Source of the DNA: Fredinandcohnia aciditolerans
GTDB taxonomy: Bacteria; Bacillota; Bacilli; Bacillales; Bacillaceae_L
DNA: 64,000 nt
Assembly (NCBI GenBank): GCA_003640645.1
Contig: QGHH01000002.1
Span: forward strand, 174,180 to 238,179
Reading direction: 5' to 3'
Below, one piece after another: positions 18,401 through 27,004 of this stretch; the stretch's first letter is position 1; each line of letters starts with the position of its first letter. A model generated the notes under the pieces. It was not told the DNA's origin, made no database searches, and saw only the letters and a program-made list of their open reading frames with translations. Position numbers and translations under genes: made by a program.

Positions 18401-18687
18401 ACTTTAAAGAAAGACAAGCGATGCTCGATTTAGGTATTGCACGAGCTCTTGCCAGCTGTGGTAGTAAGCGTGGTTGTACAATTTTGGTTCAATACCTTGA
18501 CGATGCTCGTTCTTTATTAGCCGAACAAGCACATTCTGAATTAAAACGTGTGACGGGTAAAGATTTCGGAAAAAACCAAGAGGATTGGCTAGCTTACCTT
18601 GCCTCTATTAACGAGGACATTCAGCCAGCTCCTGTCACAATCAAATTAGATATGGAAAATAGGCGCTATTCACACCAAGGAGGATGA
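15469..18687 (+). CDS. Tandem FAD-dependent oxidoreductase with C-terminal helical repeats
   Basis: A large 1072-residue protein with two FAD-binding Rossmann modules: DAVIVGGSFAGVSAARR near residues 28-44 followed by VVVVESRTYLGRE, and DVLVVGGGTSGATAAI near residue 415 followed by LLEMNPGLGGTATLGG. DATGDGDIAAFAGA is the FAD-contacting C-terminal motif of the second module. The last 280 residues are repeated alpha-helical segments resembling HEAT repeats. The second module resembles FAD_oxidored proteins found in polysaccharide loci. There is no signal peptide. The GH38 gene begins 3 bp after its stop, so the two are co-expressed. It may oxidise a sugar or glycoside; no reaction can be assigned. 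Confidence 0.8.
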   Translation: METSRNTCPEETTFILPEKDLPILYDVDAVIVGGSFAGVSAARRLAKSGKTVVVVESRTYLGREVTATLRPWLADSFNTGSNGYTEVIENVIRTGVQRDGEMALHLDRVKTTLEDLLLEQNIKLLYASYPTEIHHDDSGKKMLVIGNKSSRQIIKAEIVIDATESASVLRLAGEHFESTKELKRNFLKTIELYRTDEITDKTIKVPAELGIDGDIVYVHQGYLEKGHVLLEFKLTMDALDIQQINQQMKYEVASRHTTIKLAEYFIQHHPAFQQAYLAASSYELLAMDIPRLSKECKLPASKNASFLKRLEDYTSSDVRIWCLNESARNSNAGKLFSNLVTSSQLGEEMAEHLVENWDLLLELSTIEEHKERKIAELTSIDHYTVGEMDQPQAGRNYQRALIQGQTVPVLHHADVLVVGGGTSGATAAITSAKEGMETVLLEMNPGLGGTATLGGVDSYWFGRRVGYSERVTEKVNEVQKRLNYNNPKWNIEAKMYALLSEAEQVGVKTYFYTITIGTIMDGNRVRGVLVASKFGVFAVLAETVIDATGDGDIAAFAGAEYIYGSERDHIVMWYSLAQFAKPGRTQNNFTSMVHISNIEDYTRAILDGRRRKRKREIHDHGIYVASRETRHILGEAVLTLTDQLRHRQWEDVINIHFSNHDMKGKNGADWMHLGLIPPNLEIEVPYRILLPNGLEGILIAGKAVSATHDAFAAIRMQADLENLGGVVALAAAQAVRNHQLPRNIDVKQLQKRLIVEGLLQEDVLTRTIVNKEYQDEELEELVDSLTGEKPLYLYADMEMDEVYTDKIPIVEICTVGPRIIPYLEKALDHAIEKGDTKRQIVLAQCLAMYESSYGIPVLIREIEKELGDHGLPIRDNLIRHTQLPPDQGAMPDVVYLLYTLGMTRDARSMPIWEKVAERINPSEESLKDMLTGTFYYVDAVCYGIERLAERDCIPILERFYRHSTLSNQTRKAGVEADYFKERQAMLDLGIARALASCGSKRGCTILVQYLDDARSLLAEQAHSELKRVTGKDFGKNQEDWLAYLASINEDIQPAPVTIKLDMENRRYSHQGG

Positions 18688-18690
18688 ACC

Positions 18691-21114
18691 ATGAAAGAAA
18701 AAACGTTACATATGATTGGTAATGCTCACATAGACCCTGTATGGCTTTGGCAATGGCAAGAAGGTTTCCAAGAGACGAAAGCAACCTTTCGTTCTGCATT
18801 AGACCGTCTAAATGAATATGACGATTTTGTCTTTACCTCTAGTTCTGCTGTGATGTACGAATGGGTGGAACAAAATGACCCGAAGATGTTTGAAGAAATA
18901 AAGGAAAAGATCCAAGAAGGAAGATGGATTATTTGTGGTGGCTGGTGGTTACAGCCAGATTGTAATATTCCTAGCGGGGAATCCTTTGTTAGACAAGGTC
19001 TGTATGGTCAGCATTATTTCAATGAAAAATTTGGGGTAACGGCAAAAGTAGGATACAACGTGGATAGTTTTGGCCATGCGGGCATGCTTCCACAAATTCT
19101 ACAAAAAAGTGGGATGGACCATTATGTGTTCATGCGTCCTGGACCACATGAAAAAGGATTACCAGGTCGTTTGTTCTGGTGGGAGTCTGACGACGGATCT
19201 CGTGTAATGACTTTTCAGATCCCATTTGAATATACCACATGGGGGAAAGATTTAGAGGGGCATATTTATAGATGTTCCAAAGAGATGAAGGAACCAGTAA
19301 ATGATTTAATGAGTTTTTACGGTGTTGGAAACCACGGAGGTGGACCAACGAAGGAAAATATTGAGAGTATTAAACGTTTAAATGAGCGTGAAGACATGCC
19401 AAATTTGGTATTTAGCTCTCCAAATAAATTTTTCGAAGATGTAAAAAGTCAAAATGTATCATTACCTACTGTCCATCATGATTTACAAAATCATGCTAAA
19501 GGCTGTTATTCTGCACATTCTGGTATCAAGAAATGGAATAGAGAAGCGGAAAATTTACTAATAAAAGCAGAGAAAATGTCTGTCATTGCGAATGCAACGA
19601 CTGGTCAACCTTACCCAACTGACTTCAAACAGGCTTGGAAAAATGTCATGTTTAATCAATTCCATGATATCTTGGCGGGCACAAGTATTGAGGAAGCGTA
19701 CGAGGATGCTAGAAATATGCATGGAGAAGCCATGTCCATTGCAGAACGTGGACTTAATAATGCAGTACAGTCCCTAGCATGGAATATTAACATTGAACAA
19801 GATGAAGCGATGCTTCCTATTGTTGTGTTTAACCCACATTCTTGGGATATTGAGACGAATGTTGAAGTAGAGTTTAATCGTTTAAAAGAAGATCAGATGC
19901 TCACGGATGAAATGGGACATGAGGTTCCTTTACAAGTTGTACAGTCACATGCAACAGCTAATGGTCGTAATCGACTGAGTTTTATTGCGAAGATTCCTGC
20001 ATTAGGGTATCGGGTTTATAAGGTTGTATCCAATTCAAAACCGTCCCAATTTGATTCAATAAAGGCGAATGACTTTTGTTTAGAAAATGATCGTTACCGA
20101 TTAGAATTTGATCCGAAGAGTGGTTTCATAAGCAGTCTTTTTGATAAGGATAAGCAGTTTGAAGTGTTTGCTGGCGATGCAGCGAAACCAATCGTCATTT
20201 CTGATTCTAGTGATACATGGTCACATGATGTTGTTCGTTTTGATGATGTTGCTGGTGAATTCAAGGCTAAAAGTATAAAACGTATTGAGCACGGACCAGT
20301 TAAATCGGTTATTCGTGTAATAAGTGAGTATGGTTCATCAACTCTCATTCAAGAATTTGCGATGTATAAAGGGTTAAACCACATTGACGTAAAAGTCACC
20401 GTGGATTGGAGAGAAAAGTTTAAAGCATTAAAACTAAAATATCCGATTAATGTGATGCATCGTAAAGCAACCTATGAAACCCCTTATGGCCACATTATTC
20501 GTGAAGCAAATGGAGAAGAACAAGTTGGTCAAAGTTGGATTGATGTATCAGGAACGGTCAAAAATACAGGTGCGCGCTACGGTTTAAGTATTGCAAATGA
20601 TGCAAAATATAGCTATGACGTTGAAGGAAATGTAGTAAGCCTTACAGTTCTAAGAAGTCCGATATATGCTCATCATGATCCTTTAATTCCAGACCCAGAT
20701 GGGTATTATTCTTTTATTGATCAAGGAATCCAACATTTCCATTATTCTTTATTGCCACACGAAGAGAGTTGGGAAGAAGCTTTAACAGTAAAGCATGCAG
20801 CTGTATTAAATCAGCGTCCAGTTGCTCTAATCGAAACCTTCCATGAAGGTGAATTACCACAACAAGGGTCATATGTGGATATTGATCAGGATAATGTGAT
20901 CATCAGTGCGATCAAACAAGCAGAGGATAATGAAGATATAATCTTACGATGCTATGAAACAAATAAAGTAGCCACAAAAGCAACCATTAAATTGCCAAAG
21001 TGGGATCGCATAATAGAAGCTAGTTTTAGACCATGTGAAATAAAAACATACAGAATTCCAAAGGATACTTCAAAACCAGTCATTGAGACAAATCTTCTCG
21101 AGTGGGAAGAGTAA
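18691..21114 (+). CDS. Glycoside hydrolase family 38 alpha-mannosidase
   Basis: An 807-residue GH38 enzyme. NAHIDPVW near the start supplies two zinc ligands (His13, Asp15), and YNVDSFGHAG holds the nucleophile/zinc ligand Asp125. NHGGGPT and FHDILAGTSI are further family motifs, followed by the helical middle domain and the large beta-sandwich C-terminal domains. Cytosolic (no signal). It hydrolyses alpha-linked mannose or a related sugar from imported oligosaccharides. It is translationally linked to the FAD oxidoreductase and followed by a terminator. Confidence 0.93.
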   Translation: MKEKTLHMIGNAHIDPVWLWQWQEGFQETKATFRSALDRLNEYDDFVFTSSSAVMYEWVEQNDPKMFEEIKEKIQEGRWIICGGWWLQPDCNIPSGESFVRQGLYGQHYFNEKFGVTAKVGYNVDSFGHAGMLPQILQKSGMDHYVFMRPGPHEKGLPGRLFWWESDDGSRVMTFQIPFEYTTWGKDLEGHIYRCSKEMKEPVNDLMSFYGVGNHGGGPTKENIESIKRLNEREDMPNLVFSSPNKFFEDVKSQNVSLPTVHHDLQNHAKGCYSAHSGIKKWNREAENLLIKAEKMSVIANATTGQPYPTDFKQAWKNVMFNQFHDILAGTSIEEAYEDARNMHGEAMSIAERGLNNAVQSLAWNINIEQDEAMLPIVVFNPHSWDIETNVEVEFNRLKEDQMLTDEMGHEVPLQVVQSHATANGRNRLSFIAKIPALGYRVYKVVSNSKPSQFDSIKANDFCLENDRYRLEFDPKSGFISSLFDKDKQFEVFAGDAAKPIVISDSSDTWSHDVVRFDDVAGEFKAKSIKRIEHGPVKSVIRVISEYGSSTLIQEFAMYKGLNHIDVKVTVDWREKFKALKLKYPINVMHRKATYETPYGHIIREANGEEQVGQSWIDVSGTVKNTGARYGLSIANDAKYSYDVEGNVVSLTVLRSPIYAHHDPLIPDPDGYYSFIDQGIQHFHYSLLPHEESWEEALTVKHAAVLNQRPVALIETFHEGELPQQGSYVDIDQDNVIISAIKQAEDNEDIILRCYETNKVATKATIKLPKWDRIIEASFRPCEIKTYRIPKDTSKPVIETNLLEWEE

Positions 21115-21129
21115 ATATGGATTTGTAGG

Positions 21130-21161
21130 CTTGGAGTCAGGTTGGCTCCAAGTTTATTTTT
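21130..21161 (+). terminator. Rho-independent terminator after the GH38 gene
   Basis: CTTGGAG at 21130-21136 pairs with CTCCAAG at 21146-21152 and is followed by TTTATTTTT. Confidence 0.75.
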
Positions 21162-21234
21162 GGGTTAGTTAAGGTTTATTGTGGATTTTATGTGACTTTT
21201 ATGTTGTTTTCTTGACGGATTTTGATAAAAAGTA

Positions 21235-21263
21235 TTGCCTAAATTGTCAGAATTAGATAAAAT
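21235..21263 (+). promoter_or_regulatory. Promoter of the lacI / ABC transporter operon
   Basis: TTGCCT at 21235-21240 and TAAAAT at 21258-21263 with a 17-bp spacer. The first LacI-type operator begins about 10 bp downstream of the predicted transcription start. Confidence 0.6.
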
Positions 21264-21279
21264 ACAAGTATAGAGTTCT

Positions 21280-21293
21280 TGGGAACGTTCCTA
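21280..21293. promoter_or_regulatory. LacI-type operator O1
   Basis: TGGGAACGTTCCTA, palindromic around the central CG as in GalR/LacI operators. It lies just downstream of the promoter at 21235-21263, the usual position for repression. Confidence 0.7.
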
Positions 21294-21345
21294 CTTTTAT
21301 TTAGGATTTATGTTTGTACACACTATTAAACTATCTAAATAAATA

Positions 21346-21359
21346 TGGGAACGTTTTAA
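21346..21359. promoter_or_regulatory. LacI-type operator O2
   Basis: TGGGAACGTTTTAA matches the left half of O1 perfectly and is centred 66 bp from it, suitable for cooperative binding or looping in front of the regulator gene. Confidence 0.55.
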
Positions 21360-21409
21360 TTCAGATGATAAGTAAGCGTTTTCTATTAATCATAGGGAGA
21401 AAGAGAAAT

Positions 21410-22414
21410 ATGGGGAATCCAACAATTCATGATGTAGCAAGAGTTGCGAAAACTTCAAAAAGCACCGTTTCTCGGTTCTTAAATGGTTATGCCGTCAAAA
21501 AAGAGACAGAAGAGGCGTTAAGGTCAGCAATTCAAAGTCTTAATTATCATCCTAATGTAAATGCTAGAAGATTGGTCAAAAATAAAACACGAGTGATCGG
21601 TATTGTTGTTGATGATATCGCGAATAACTTTTATGCAGATATATTTAGGGGAATTGAAAAGGTAGCAAATTTACATGGTTACCAATGTACATATTATAGC
21701 CGGAAATCAAACCTCCAAGGTGAGTTCGGGTTTATGAATCTCGCGCAGGAGAGACAATTTGATGGGTTAATCTTAATTAGCTTCTTAAAACTATCTAATG
21801 AACTGATTTCGAGGCTTGAAGAACTTACGATCCCAGTTGTCTTAATCGGAGATGCAAACCAGAATGAGACGATCTTTTCTGTAGATATCAATAATGAACT
21901 TGGAATAAGGGAGATTGTCCGCTACCTTCATAGGATTGGACATGAGAAGATTGCCTATATTTCTGGTCCAGACGAGTTTTCTGCAACCTATTGGCGTAAG
22001 AAAGGGTATGAAAGTGAACTTAAGGACTTGGGGCTTGAACTAAACCCTGACTGGGTCATTTCTTCAGACTGGTCCGAATCTGGTGGACATCAAGCAATGA
22101 AGGAATTGCTTGCCATCCAAGGTATTACGGCTGTCATTGCTTCCAACGATGAAATGGCAATTGGTGCACTTCTTTGTGCAAGTGAATTAGGATACAAAGT
22201 TCCAAAAGATATTTCAATAGTAGGTTTTGATAATATTCCTGTTTCAAGATGGGTGAATCCACCTTTAACAACTTCAAAACAACCACTACTCAAAATGGGT
22301 GAAACAGCTGCAAAAGGATTAATTAAACAATTGAGTGGGGAAATGGAGGGGTTGTCCGGGCGACAACTGCTTGATCCTAATCTGGTAGTACGTCAAACAT
22401 GCAGGAGTCTATGA
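21410..22414 (+). CDS. LacI/GalR family transcriptional repressor
   Basis: 334 residues from ATG 21410, which has AGGGAG upstream and gives the canonical start MGNPTIHDVARVAKTSKSTV; an in-frame start at 21314 would add a non-conserved extension. Residues 5-24 are the LacI helix-turn-helix, followed by the hinge helix and a periplasmic-binding-protein-like effector domain (IGIVVDDIANNFYADI, AIIASNDEMAIGAL-type segment, VGFDNIPVS). It is the first gene of the ABC importer operon and two operators precede it, so it probably represses itself, the importer genes and, via 15436, the FAD/GH38 pair. Confidence 0.93.
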   Translation: MGNPTIHDVARVAKTSKSTVSRFLNGYAVKKETEEALRSAIQSLNYHPNVNARRLVKNKTRVIGIVVDDIANNFYADIFRGIEKVANLHGYQCTYYSRKSNLQGEFGFMNLAQERQFDGLILISFLKLSNELISRLEELTIPVVLIGDANQNETIFSVDINNELGIREIVRYLHRIGHEKIAYISGPDEFSATYWRKKGYESELKDLGLELNPDWVISSDWSESGGHQAMKELLAIQGITAVIASNDEMAIGALLCASELGYKVPKDISIVGFDNIPVSRWVNPPLTTSKQPLLKMGETAAKGLIKQLSGEMEGLSGRQLLDPNLVVRQTCRSL

Positions 22415-22436
22415 AACAAAGAGAGGAGATACATCC

Positions 22437-23324
22437 ATGTTTAAGAGCAAAATAGACAAAAATCCATACGGATACTATTTTATTGCCCCGTTTTTTATCA
22501 GTTTTATTGTTTTTGGACTCGGTCCAATTCTCTATTCTTTTTACTTGAGTTTTACAGACTGGGAAGGGTTTTACGAGCCAACGTTTATTGGACTAGCAAA
22601 CTATGAAAGATTGCTTCATGATACCTTGTTTTTTAAATCCATCTTAAATACATTAATTATTTGGATTTTTTCCATCGTACCTCAGTTAACAATTGCACTT
22701 ACACTTGCTCTCATCTTACATGAGAAGTTCATTAGAGGGAGACACTTATTCCATGCCATCTACTATTTTCCAAACATTATTACACCAATTACACTAGGTG
22801 TTATGTTTGCTTTAATATTTGATTGGCAGACCGGAAGTATCAACCAATTTTTACTTAAAGTTGGATTAATTGATGAACCATTTTACTGGATGAATAATGT
22901 GTGGACGTCACGTGCAATCGTAGCTCTTACGATCATGTTTCAAAACTTTGGTTTTAATATGTTAGTCTTCTTAGCAGGTTTACAGGCGATACCAAAAGAT
23001 TTATATGAGGCGGCAGAAATTGACGGTGCATCCAGATTCCAAACAGCCATAAAGATCACAATTCCATTAATCAGACCTGTCCTTATATTTACATTAATTA
23101 CATCGGTCATTGGTGGATTACAAATTTTTGATGCGCCATTAATGTTAGGTAGTGGTCCTGATAATTCAACAGTTACGATGATTATGAATCTTTATAATGC
23201 CGCATTTGTCAGATATGAATATGGCTACGGCGCGACAATCGCTTATGGTGCATTTGTTGTAATTGCTATTGCAACGGTCATCACATTTTTAATTCCTGGA
23301 GTAAGAAAGAAGAAGGAGGCGTAG
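22437..23324 (+). CDS. ABC sugar transporter permease, MalF/UgpA type
   Basis: A 295-residue inner-membrane protein with about six hydrophobic segments, beginning at residues 12-35. The cytoplasmic EAA loop EAAEIDGASRFQTAI near residue 190 docks the ATPase. It pairs with the MalG-type permease 4 bp downstream and the lipoprotein at 24329 to form a CUT1-class importer for oligosaccharides. No ATPase gene is present in this operon, so a shared MsmK-like ATPase encoded elsewhere must energise it, as is usual in Bacillus CUT1 systems. Confidence 0.93.
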   Translation: MFKSKIDKNPYGYYFIAPFFISFIVFGLGPILYSFYLSFTDWEGFYEPTFIGLANYERLLHDTLFFKSILNTLIIWIFSIVPQLTIALTLALILHEKFIRGRHLFHAIYYFPNIITPITLGVMFALIFDWQTGSINQFLLKVGLIDEPFYWMNNVWTSRAIVALTIMFQNFGFNMLVFLAGLQAIPKDLYEAAEIDGASRFQTAIKITIPLIRPVLIFTLITSVIGGLQIFDAPLMLGSGPDNSTVTMIMNLYNAAFVRYEYGYGATIAYGAFVVIAIATVITFLIPGVRKKKEA

Positions 23325-23328
23325 TAAG

Positions 23329-24216
23329 TTGAATCAACCATTAGAATTAAAATCGTCCTCTGTCATAAATGAGAAAAAACTTAAATCGAAAAAACGATTA
23401 AGCTTACTTATCAAAACACTTATTTGGATTATGCTCATTGTTTCAGCAACTCTCTGTTTAATTCCATTTTATAGCATGATTATTACGTCTACACACTCAA
23501 ATTCCGATATAACCAGACAGCTATTATTGTTACCTGGGGATAAATTTATAGACAATTATAATCGTTTAATTGAAGTAGTCCCAATCTGGAGAGGGTTTTT
23601 AAACAGTTTATTTATTACTGTTATTTCGACAATTTTAGGTTTGTATTTTTCAGCAATGAGTGGGTATGGTTTTTCAAAATACAAATTTAAGGGAAATGGA
23701 TTTTTATTTGCTTGTGTCTTAGGTACGATGATGGTGCCTGGACAGTTGGGAATTATAGGATTCTTCAGATTGATGAATGAAATGGGTCTAGTGAACACGT
23801 ATTGGCCAATTATTTTACCATCAATTAGTAACGCGTTTGCATTGTTCTTCTTTAAACAGGTCAGTGATAATTCAATTCCTAAAGAAATGATTGAAGCTGC
23901 AAGAATAGATGGTAGTAAGGAACTCACAATCTTTCATCGGATTGCACTGCCTTTAATGGCACCTTCTCTTGCAACATTGGGAATCTTCCTTTTCATTGGT
24001 AAATGGAATGAATTCTTACAACCTATGATTCTATTATTTGATAATGAACTTCAGACACTTCCAGTTATGATTGCAAGTGTGAGAAGTCAATTTAATGTTG
24101 ATTATGCTGCACAATACGTCGGTATTGTCATCTCCATTATCCCGATTCTTATTGTATTTGCCATCTTCTCTAAGCAAATTATCTCAAACGTTATGGCAGG
24201 TGCAGTTAAGGAATAA
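23329..24216 (+). CDS. ABC sugar transporter permease, MalG/UgpE type
   Basis: 295 residues starting at TTG 23329 behind AGGAGG. Six predicted membrane segments and the EAA loop EAARIDGSKELTIFHRI near residue 190 identify the second CUT1 permease. It overlaps functionally with its MalF-type neighbour; the pair forms the membrane channel for the solute-binding lipoprotein encoded next. Confidence 0.93.
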   Translation: MNQPLELKSSSVINEKKLKSKKRLSLLIKTLIWIMLIVSATLCLIPFYSMIITSTHSNSDITRQLLLLPGDKFIDNYNRLIEVVPIWRGFLNSLFITVISTILGLYFSAMSGYGFSKYKFKGNGFLFACVLGTMMVPGQLGIIGFFRLMNEMGLVNTYWPIILPSISNAFALFFFKQVSDNSIPKEMIEAARIDGSKELTIFHRIALPLMAPSLATLGIFLFIGKWNEFLQPMILLFDNELQTLPVMIASVRSQFNVDYAAQYVGIVISIIPILIVFAIFSKQIISNVMAGAVKE

Positions 24217-24328
24217 AAGGTATGTGCTTTAAAAAATGTCTGACCTTATTTTAGGGAGGTGATCAAAAGCAGTCGATTAGTAAGAAATCATTGTGTTTTA
24301 AATCAAAAAAACATAGGGGGAAATAAAT

Positions 24329-25642
24329 ATGAAGCGCTTTAAACTAATTAATCTGTTTTTGATTTTAGCTCTACTAGTCGGTTTACTTGCAGCTTGTTCA
24401 GGTAATGAAAAGTCAAGTAATGATAGTGATTCAAAGGATAATAATGCTACTTCAGAACCGAAGTCTCCAGAGGATTTTGAAGGTGAATTAACGATTTGGA
24501 CTTTCTTCGGTGATGTTGAAAAAATGGGACAAAAATTTGAAGAAAAATATCCAAACGTGACAGTAAAGGTAAGTGTCTTCCCAGGAGACCAATACCAAAC
24601 AAAGTTAATGAATGCAATCAATACAAAGACAGATGTTCCTGATATTTTTGACCTTGAAAGAGGGTACATTGATAAGTTTATCAATCAACCATTCCTAGCG
24701 AATATGTCTGAGTTAGGTGCAGATGAATTAGTAGAAAATTATGTTCCTTATGTAAAAGAACTTGGAGTTGCAGATGACGATACGATTCGAGCAATCTCTG
24801 ATCACTCATCTCCTGGTGCATTTTGGTATCACAGAGATCTAGCTAAGGAATATCTTGGTACAGATGATCCTGAAAAGGTATCAGAAATGGTAAGTTCATG
24901 GGATAAGATTATTGAATTAGGTAAAAAAGTAGAAGAAGAAAGCAATGGTGACGTACACTTAATTTCTCACTTTGGTGATGTATTTAATACTGAAGCATTT
25001 AATCAAGAGATGTGGGTTCAGGAGGACAAATTAGTCATCGATCCGAAATGGGAAGATATTTTTAATAATATGAAAGCAATTAGAGAAGAAAAAGTTGATG
25101 CGAAACTTGGTTATTTCTCTGGTGGTTGGGGTGACGCTCTTAACGATGGTGGCGTAATCCTATTTGCAAATCCAGCATGGGCAGGTTTCATGGTTGGTAA
25201 CGAAAATGGTGAGGCAGAAGGTAAATATGGACTTGCAAAGACACCTAGTGGTTATTACCAAGGTGGAACATATCGCTCCATCTATAACGAATCAGACAAT
25301 AAAGAGTTAGCATATGAATTTGTTAAGTTTATTGCTAGTGAAGAATGGCAGCAATATAATCTTGAAGAAACAGGTAACATGCCAGGTCTGTTATCTATCT
25401 ATGAAAAGAATATGGATTCATTCACACATCCATTCTTTGGCGATCAAAAAATATTAAAAACATATCATGACCTTGTAAAGGAAATTCCAGCCCAAAAGGC
25501 AACAGGTAACAACCAGGCTATTTCAACATTATGGTATGATGCAGCAGCTGAGGCAATTGACAGTGGAGAAGATTATGAGCAGGCTCTGAAGGATTTCAAA
25601 GCATCCGTTAAAAATGGATACCCAAAAATTAATGTTGAATAA
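24329..25642 (+). CDS. Extracellular sugar-binding lipoprotein of the CUT1 importer
   Basis: 437 residues. A lysine/arginine N-terminus, hydrophobic stretch and lipobox LLAAC (Cys23) show a membrane-anchored lipoprotein; an acidic and serine-rich linker follows. LTIWTFFGDVEKMGQKFEEK is typical for family 1 solute-binding proteins, which hold an oligosaccharide between two lobes. It has its own ribosome site (AGGGGGAAA) and is followed by a 12-bp hairpin that may stabilise the 3' end of its mRNA and raise its level over the permeases. Confidence 0.93.
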   Translation: MKRFKLINLFLILALLVGLLAACSGNEKSSNDSDSKDNNATSEPKSPEDFEGELTIWTFFGDVEKMGQKFEEKYPNVTVKVSVFPGDQYQTKLMNAINTKTDVPDIFDLERGYIDKFINQPFLANMSELGADELVENYVPYVKELGVADDDTIRAISDHSSPGAFWYHRDLAKEYLGTDDPEKVSEMVSSWDKIIELGKKVEEESNGDVHLISHFGDVFNTEAFNQEMWVQEDKLVIDPKWEDIFNNMKAIREEKVDAKLGYFSGGWGDALNDGGVILFANPAWAGFMVGNENGEAEGKYGLAKTPSGYYQGGTYRSIYNESDNKELAYEFVKFIASEEWQQYNLEETGNMPGLLSIYEKNMDSFTHPFFGDQKILKTYHDLVKEIPAQKATGNNQAISTLWYDAAAEAIDSGEDYEQALKDFKASVKNGYPKINVE

Positions 25643-25653
25643 TATTTAAATGG

Positions 25654-25685
25654 TAGACGGCTGCTTATTTTTTAGCAGTCGTCTA
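25654..25685 (+). other. Intercistronic hairpin after the sugar-binding protein gene
   Basis: TAGACGGCTGCT at 25654-25665 pairs with AGCAGTCGTCTA at 25674-25685 (12 bp, one G-U) around an eight-base loop. No T run follows, so it is more likely an mRNA stabiliser or partial terminator inside the operon than an operon end. Confidence 0.6.
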
Positions 25686-25705
25686 TTACTAAAGGAGAAT
25701 GGACA

Positions 25706-27004
25706 TTGAATGCAATTGCAAATTATATAGACAACTTAAGGGTAATCGATGGACATGAGCACCTAATCCCTCAAAGTGATCGCAGCAAAATGAAGGCTGA
25801 TTTTTTTGACCTCTTACATTATTTAAGTTCAGATATGATGACAGCTGGTTTAGATGCTACATTCTTTGACAGAAATAAAAATAAGATGTCGGTTGAAGAA
25901 AAGGCAAAGATTTTTCTAGAATATTGGGGAAAAGTAAAAAACACAACATATGCCCAAATGCTTAGATGGGCAGTTGAAGATTTGTATGGAATGAATGATT
26001 GGACCGTCGAAGGAATCTGTAGGTTAAATGACCGTGTACAAAAAGCGTCAGAGGACCCTGATTTGTATCAAAAAGTGTTAACGGAAAAATCAAAAATTGA
26101 TCTTGCCTTCACACTTATCTTTACTACTAAAGTAGATTTCCACTATTTCCGACCTGTTATGTGGACGGATCATATGGTGAAAATACGAACACTGAAAGAT
26201 ATTGAGATGATCGAAAAAGAGGCCGGGTCTGATATTTATGATTTTGAGGATTTTATAGAAGCAGTTGATACCATTATTAAACGTTATTTTGATGAAGGAA
26301 TGGTTGCTACAAAAATCGGAGTAGCCTACTGGCGTTCGTTAGCTGTTGAGAAGCCAACAAAGCATGAGGCGGAGACAGTGTTTAATAAACTAAAGGGAAG
26401 TCATCTAAGTGAATCCCTTTCACAAGAAGAATTAAAACCATTTCAGGACTTCATCATTCACCGGATCGTTCAGCGTTCTATACATCATGATATCCCGATT
26501 CAAATTCATACTGGACATCAGGAACCGAGTGTATCCTCCAATGGAAATAGGATTACGAATTCAAATGTTACGGACCTTATTCCATTATTACTAGAATATA
26601 AGAAAGCAAAGTTTGTTCTTCTACATGGTGGTTATCCATATTTTAATGAGTACCTATCCGTGGTTAAGAATTTCCCTAATGCTTATGCGGATTTAACTTG
26701 GTGTTATATTTTATCACCTACTGCAACAAAACAATTGTTATCACAGATGATTGAGATGGTACCACAGTCGAAAATTATTGGATTTGGTGGAGACTATAGT
26801 CAAGTAGAAGGAACGTATGCGCATTTGAAACTAGCAAGAAAAGTATTAACGGAAGTGTTAGTTTCCAAAGTAGACAATGGAGATATGACTGAATACGATG
26901 CCTGTGATTTTGCAACACGTGTCTTAAGGAATAACCTAATAGAATTGTATAAATTAAACCTAAAACCAGCTTCCTTAGCAAAGGAGGATTTACATGTTAA
27001 CTAA
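25706..27004 (+). CDS. Amidohydrolase superfamily protein (metal-dependent TIM barrel)
   Basis: 432 residues starting at TTG 25706 behind AAAGGAG. VIDGHEHL near residues 13-20 is the HxH metal motif of the amidohydrolase superfamily; QIHTGHQEP, LLHGGYPY and GFGGDYSQ supply the later histidine and aspartate ligands. Overall pattern is of the amidohydrolase_2 group, distantly related to uronate isomerase. It lies between importer genes and GH36 and overlaps the latter by 11 bp, so it belongs to the sugar pathway, possibly as lactonase, decarboxylase or isomerase. No substrate can be assigned. Confidence 0.8.
   Translation: MNAIANYIDNLRVIDGHEHLIPQSDRSKMKADFFDLLHYLSSDMMTAGLDATFFDRNKNKMSVEEKAKIFLEYWGKVKNTTYAQMLRWAVEDLYGMNDWTVEGICRLNDRVQKASEDPDLYQKVLTEKSKIDLAFTLIFTTKVDFHYFRPVMWTDHMVKIRTLKDIEMIEKEAGSDIYDFEDFIEAVDTIIKRYFDEGMVATKIGVAYWRSLAVEKPTKHEAETVFNKLKGSHLSESLSQEELKPFQDFIIHRIVQRSIHHDIPIQIHTGHQEPSVSSNGNRITNSNVTDLIPLLLEYKKAKFVLLHGGYPYFNEYLSVVKNFPNAYADLTWCYILSPTATKQLLSQMIEMVPQSKIIGFGGDYSQVEGTYAHLKLARKVLTEVLVSKVDNGDMTEYDACDFATRVLRNNLIELYKLNLKPASLAKEDLHVN

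Noticed and set aside
21314-21409. Start of the LacI regulator at 21314
   Set aside because: The extension covers operator O2 and lacks conserved residues; ATG 21410 has a good ribosome site and gives the canonical LacI N-terminus.
24298-24684. Minus-strand open frame of 128 codons over the binding-protein gene
   Set aside because: It is antisense to a clear lipoprotein gene with ribosome site and lipobox, and has no supporting signals.
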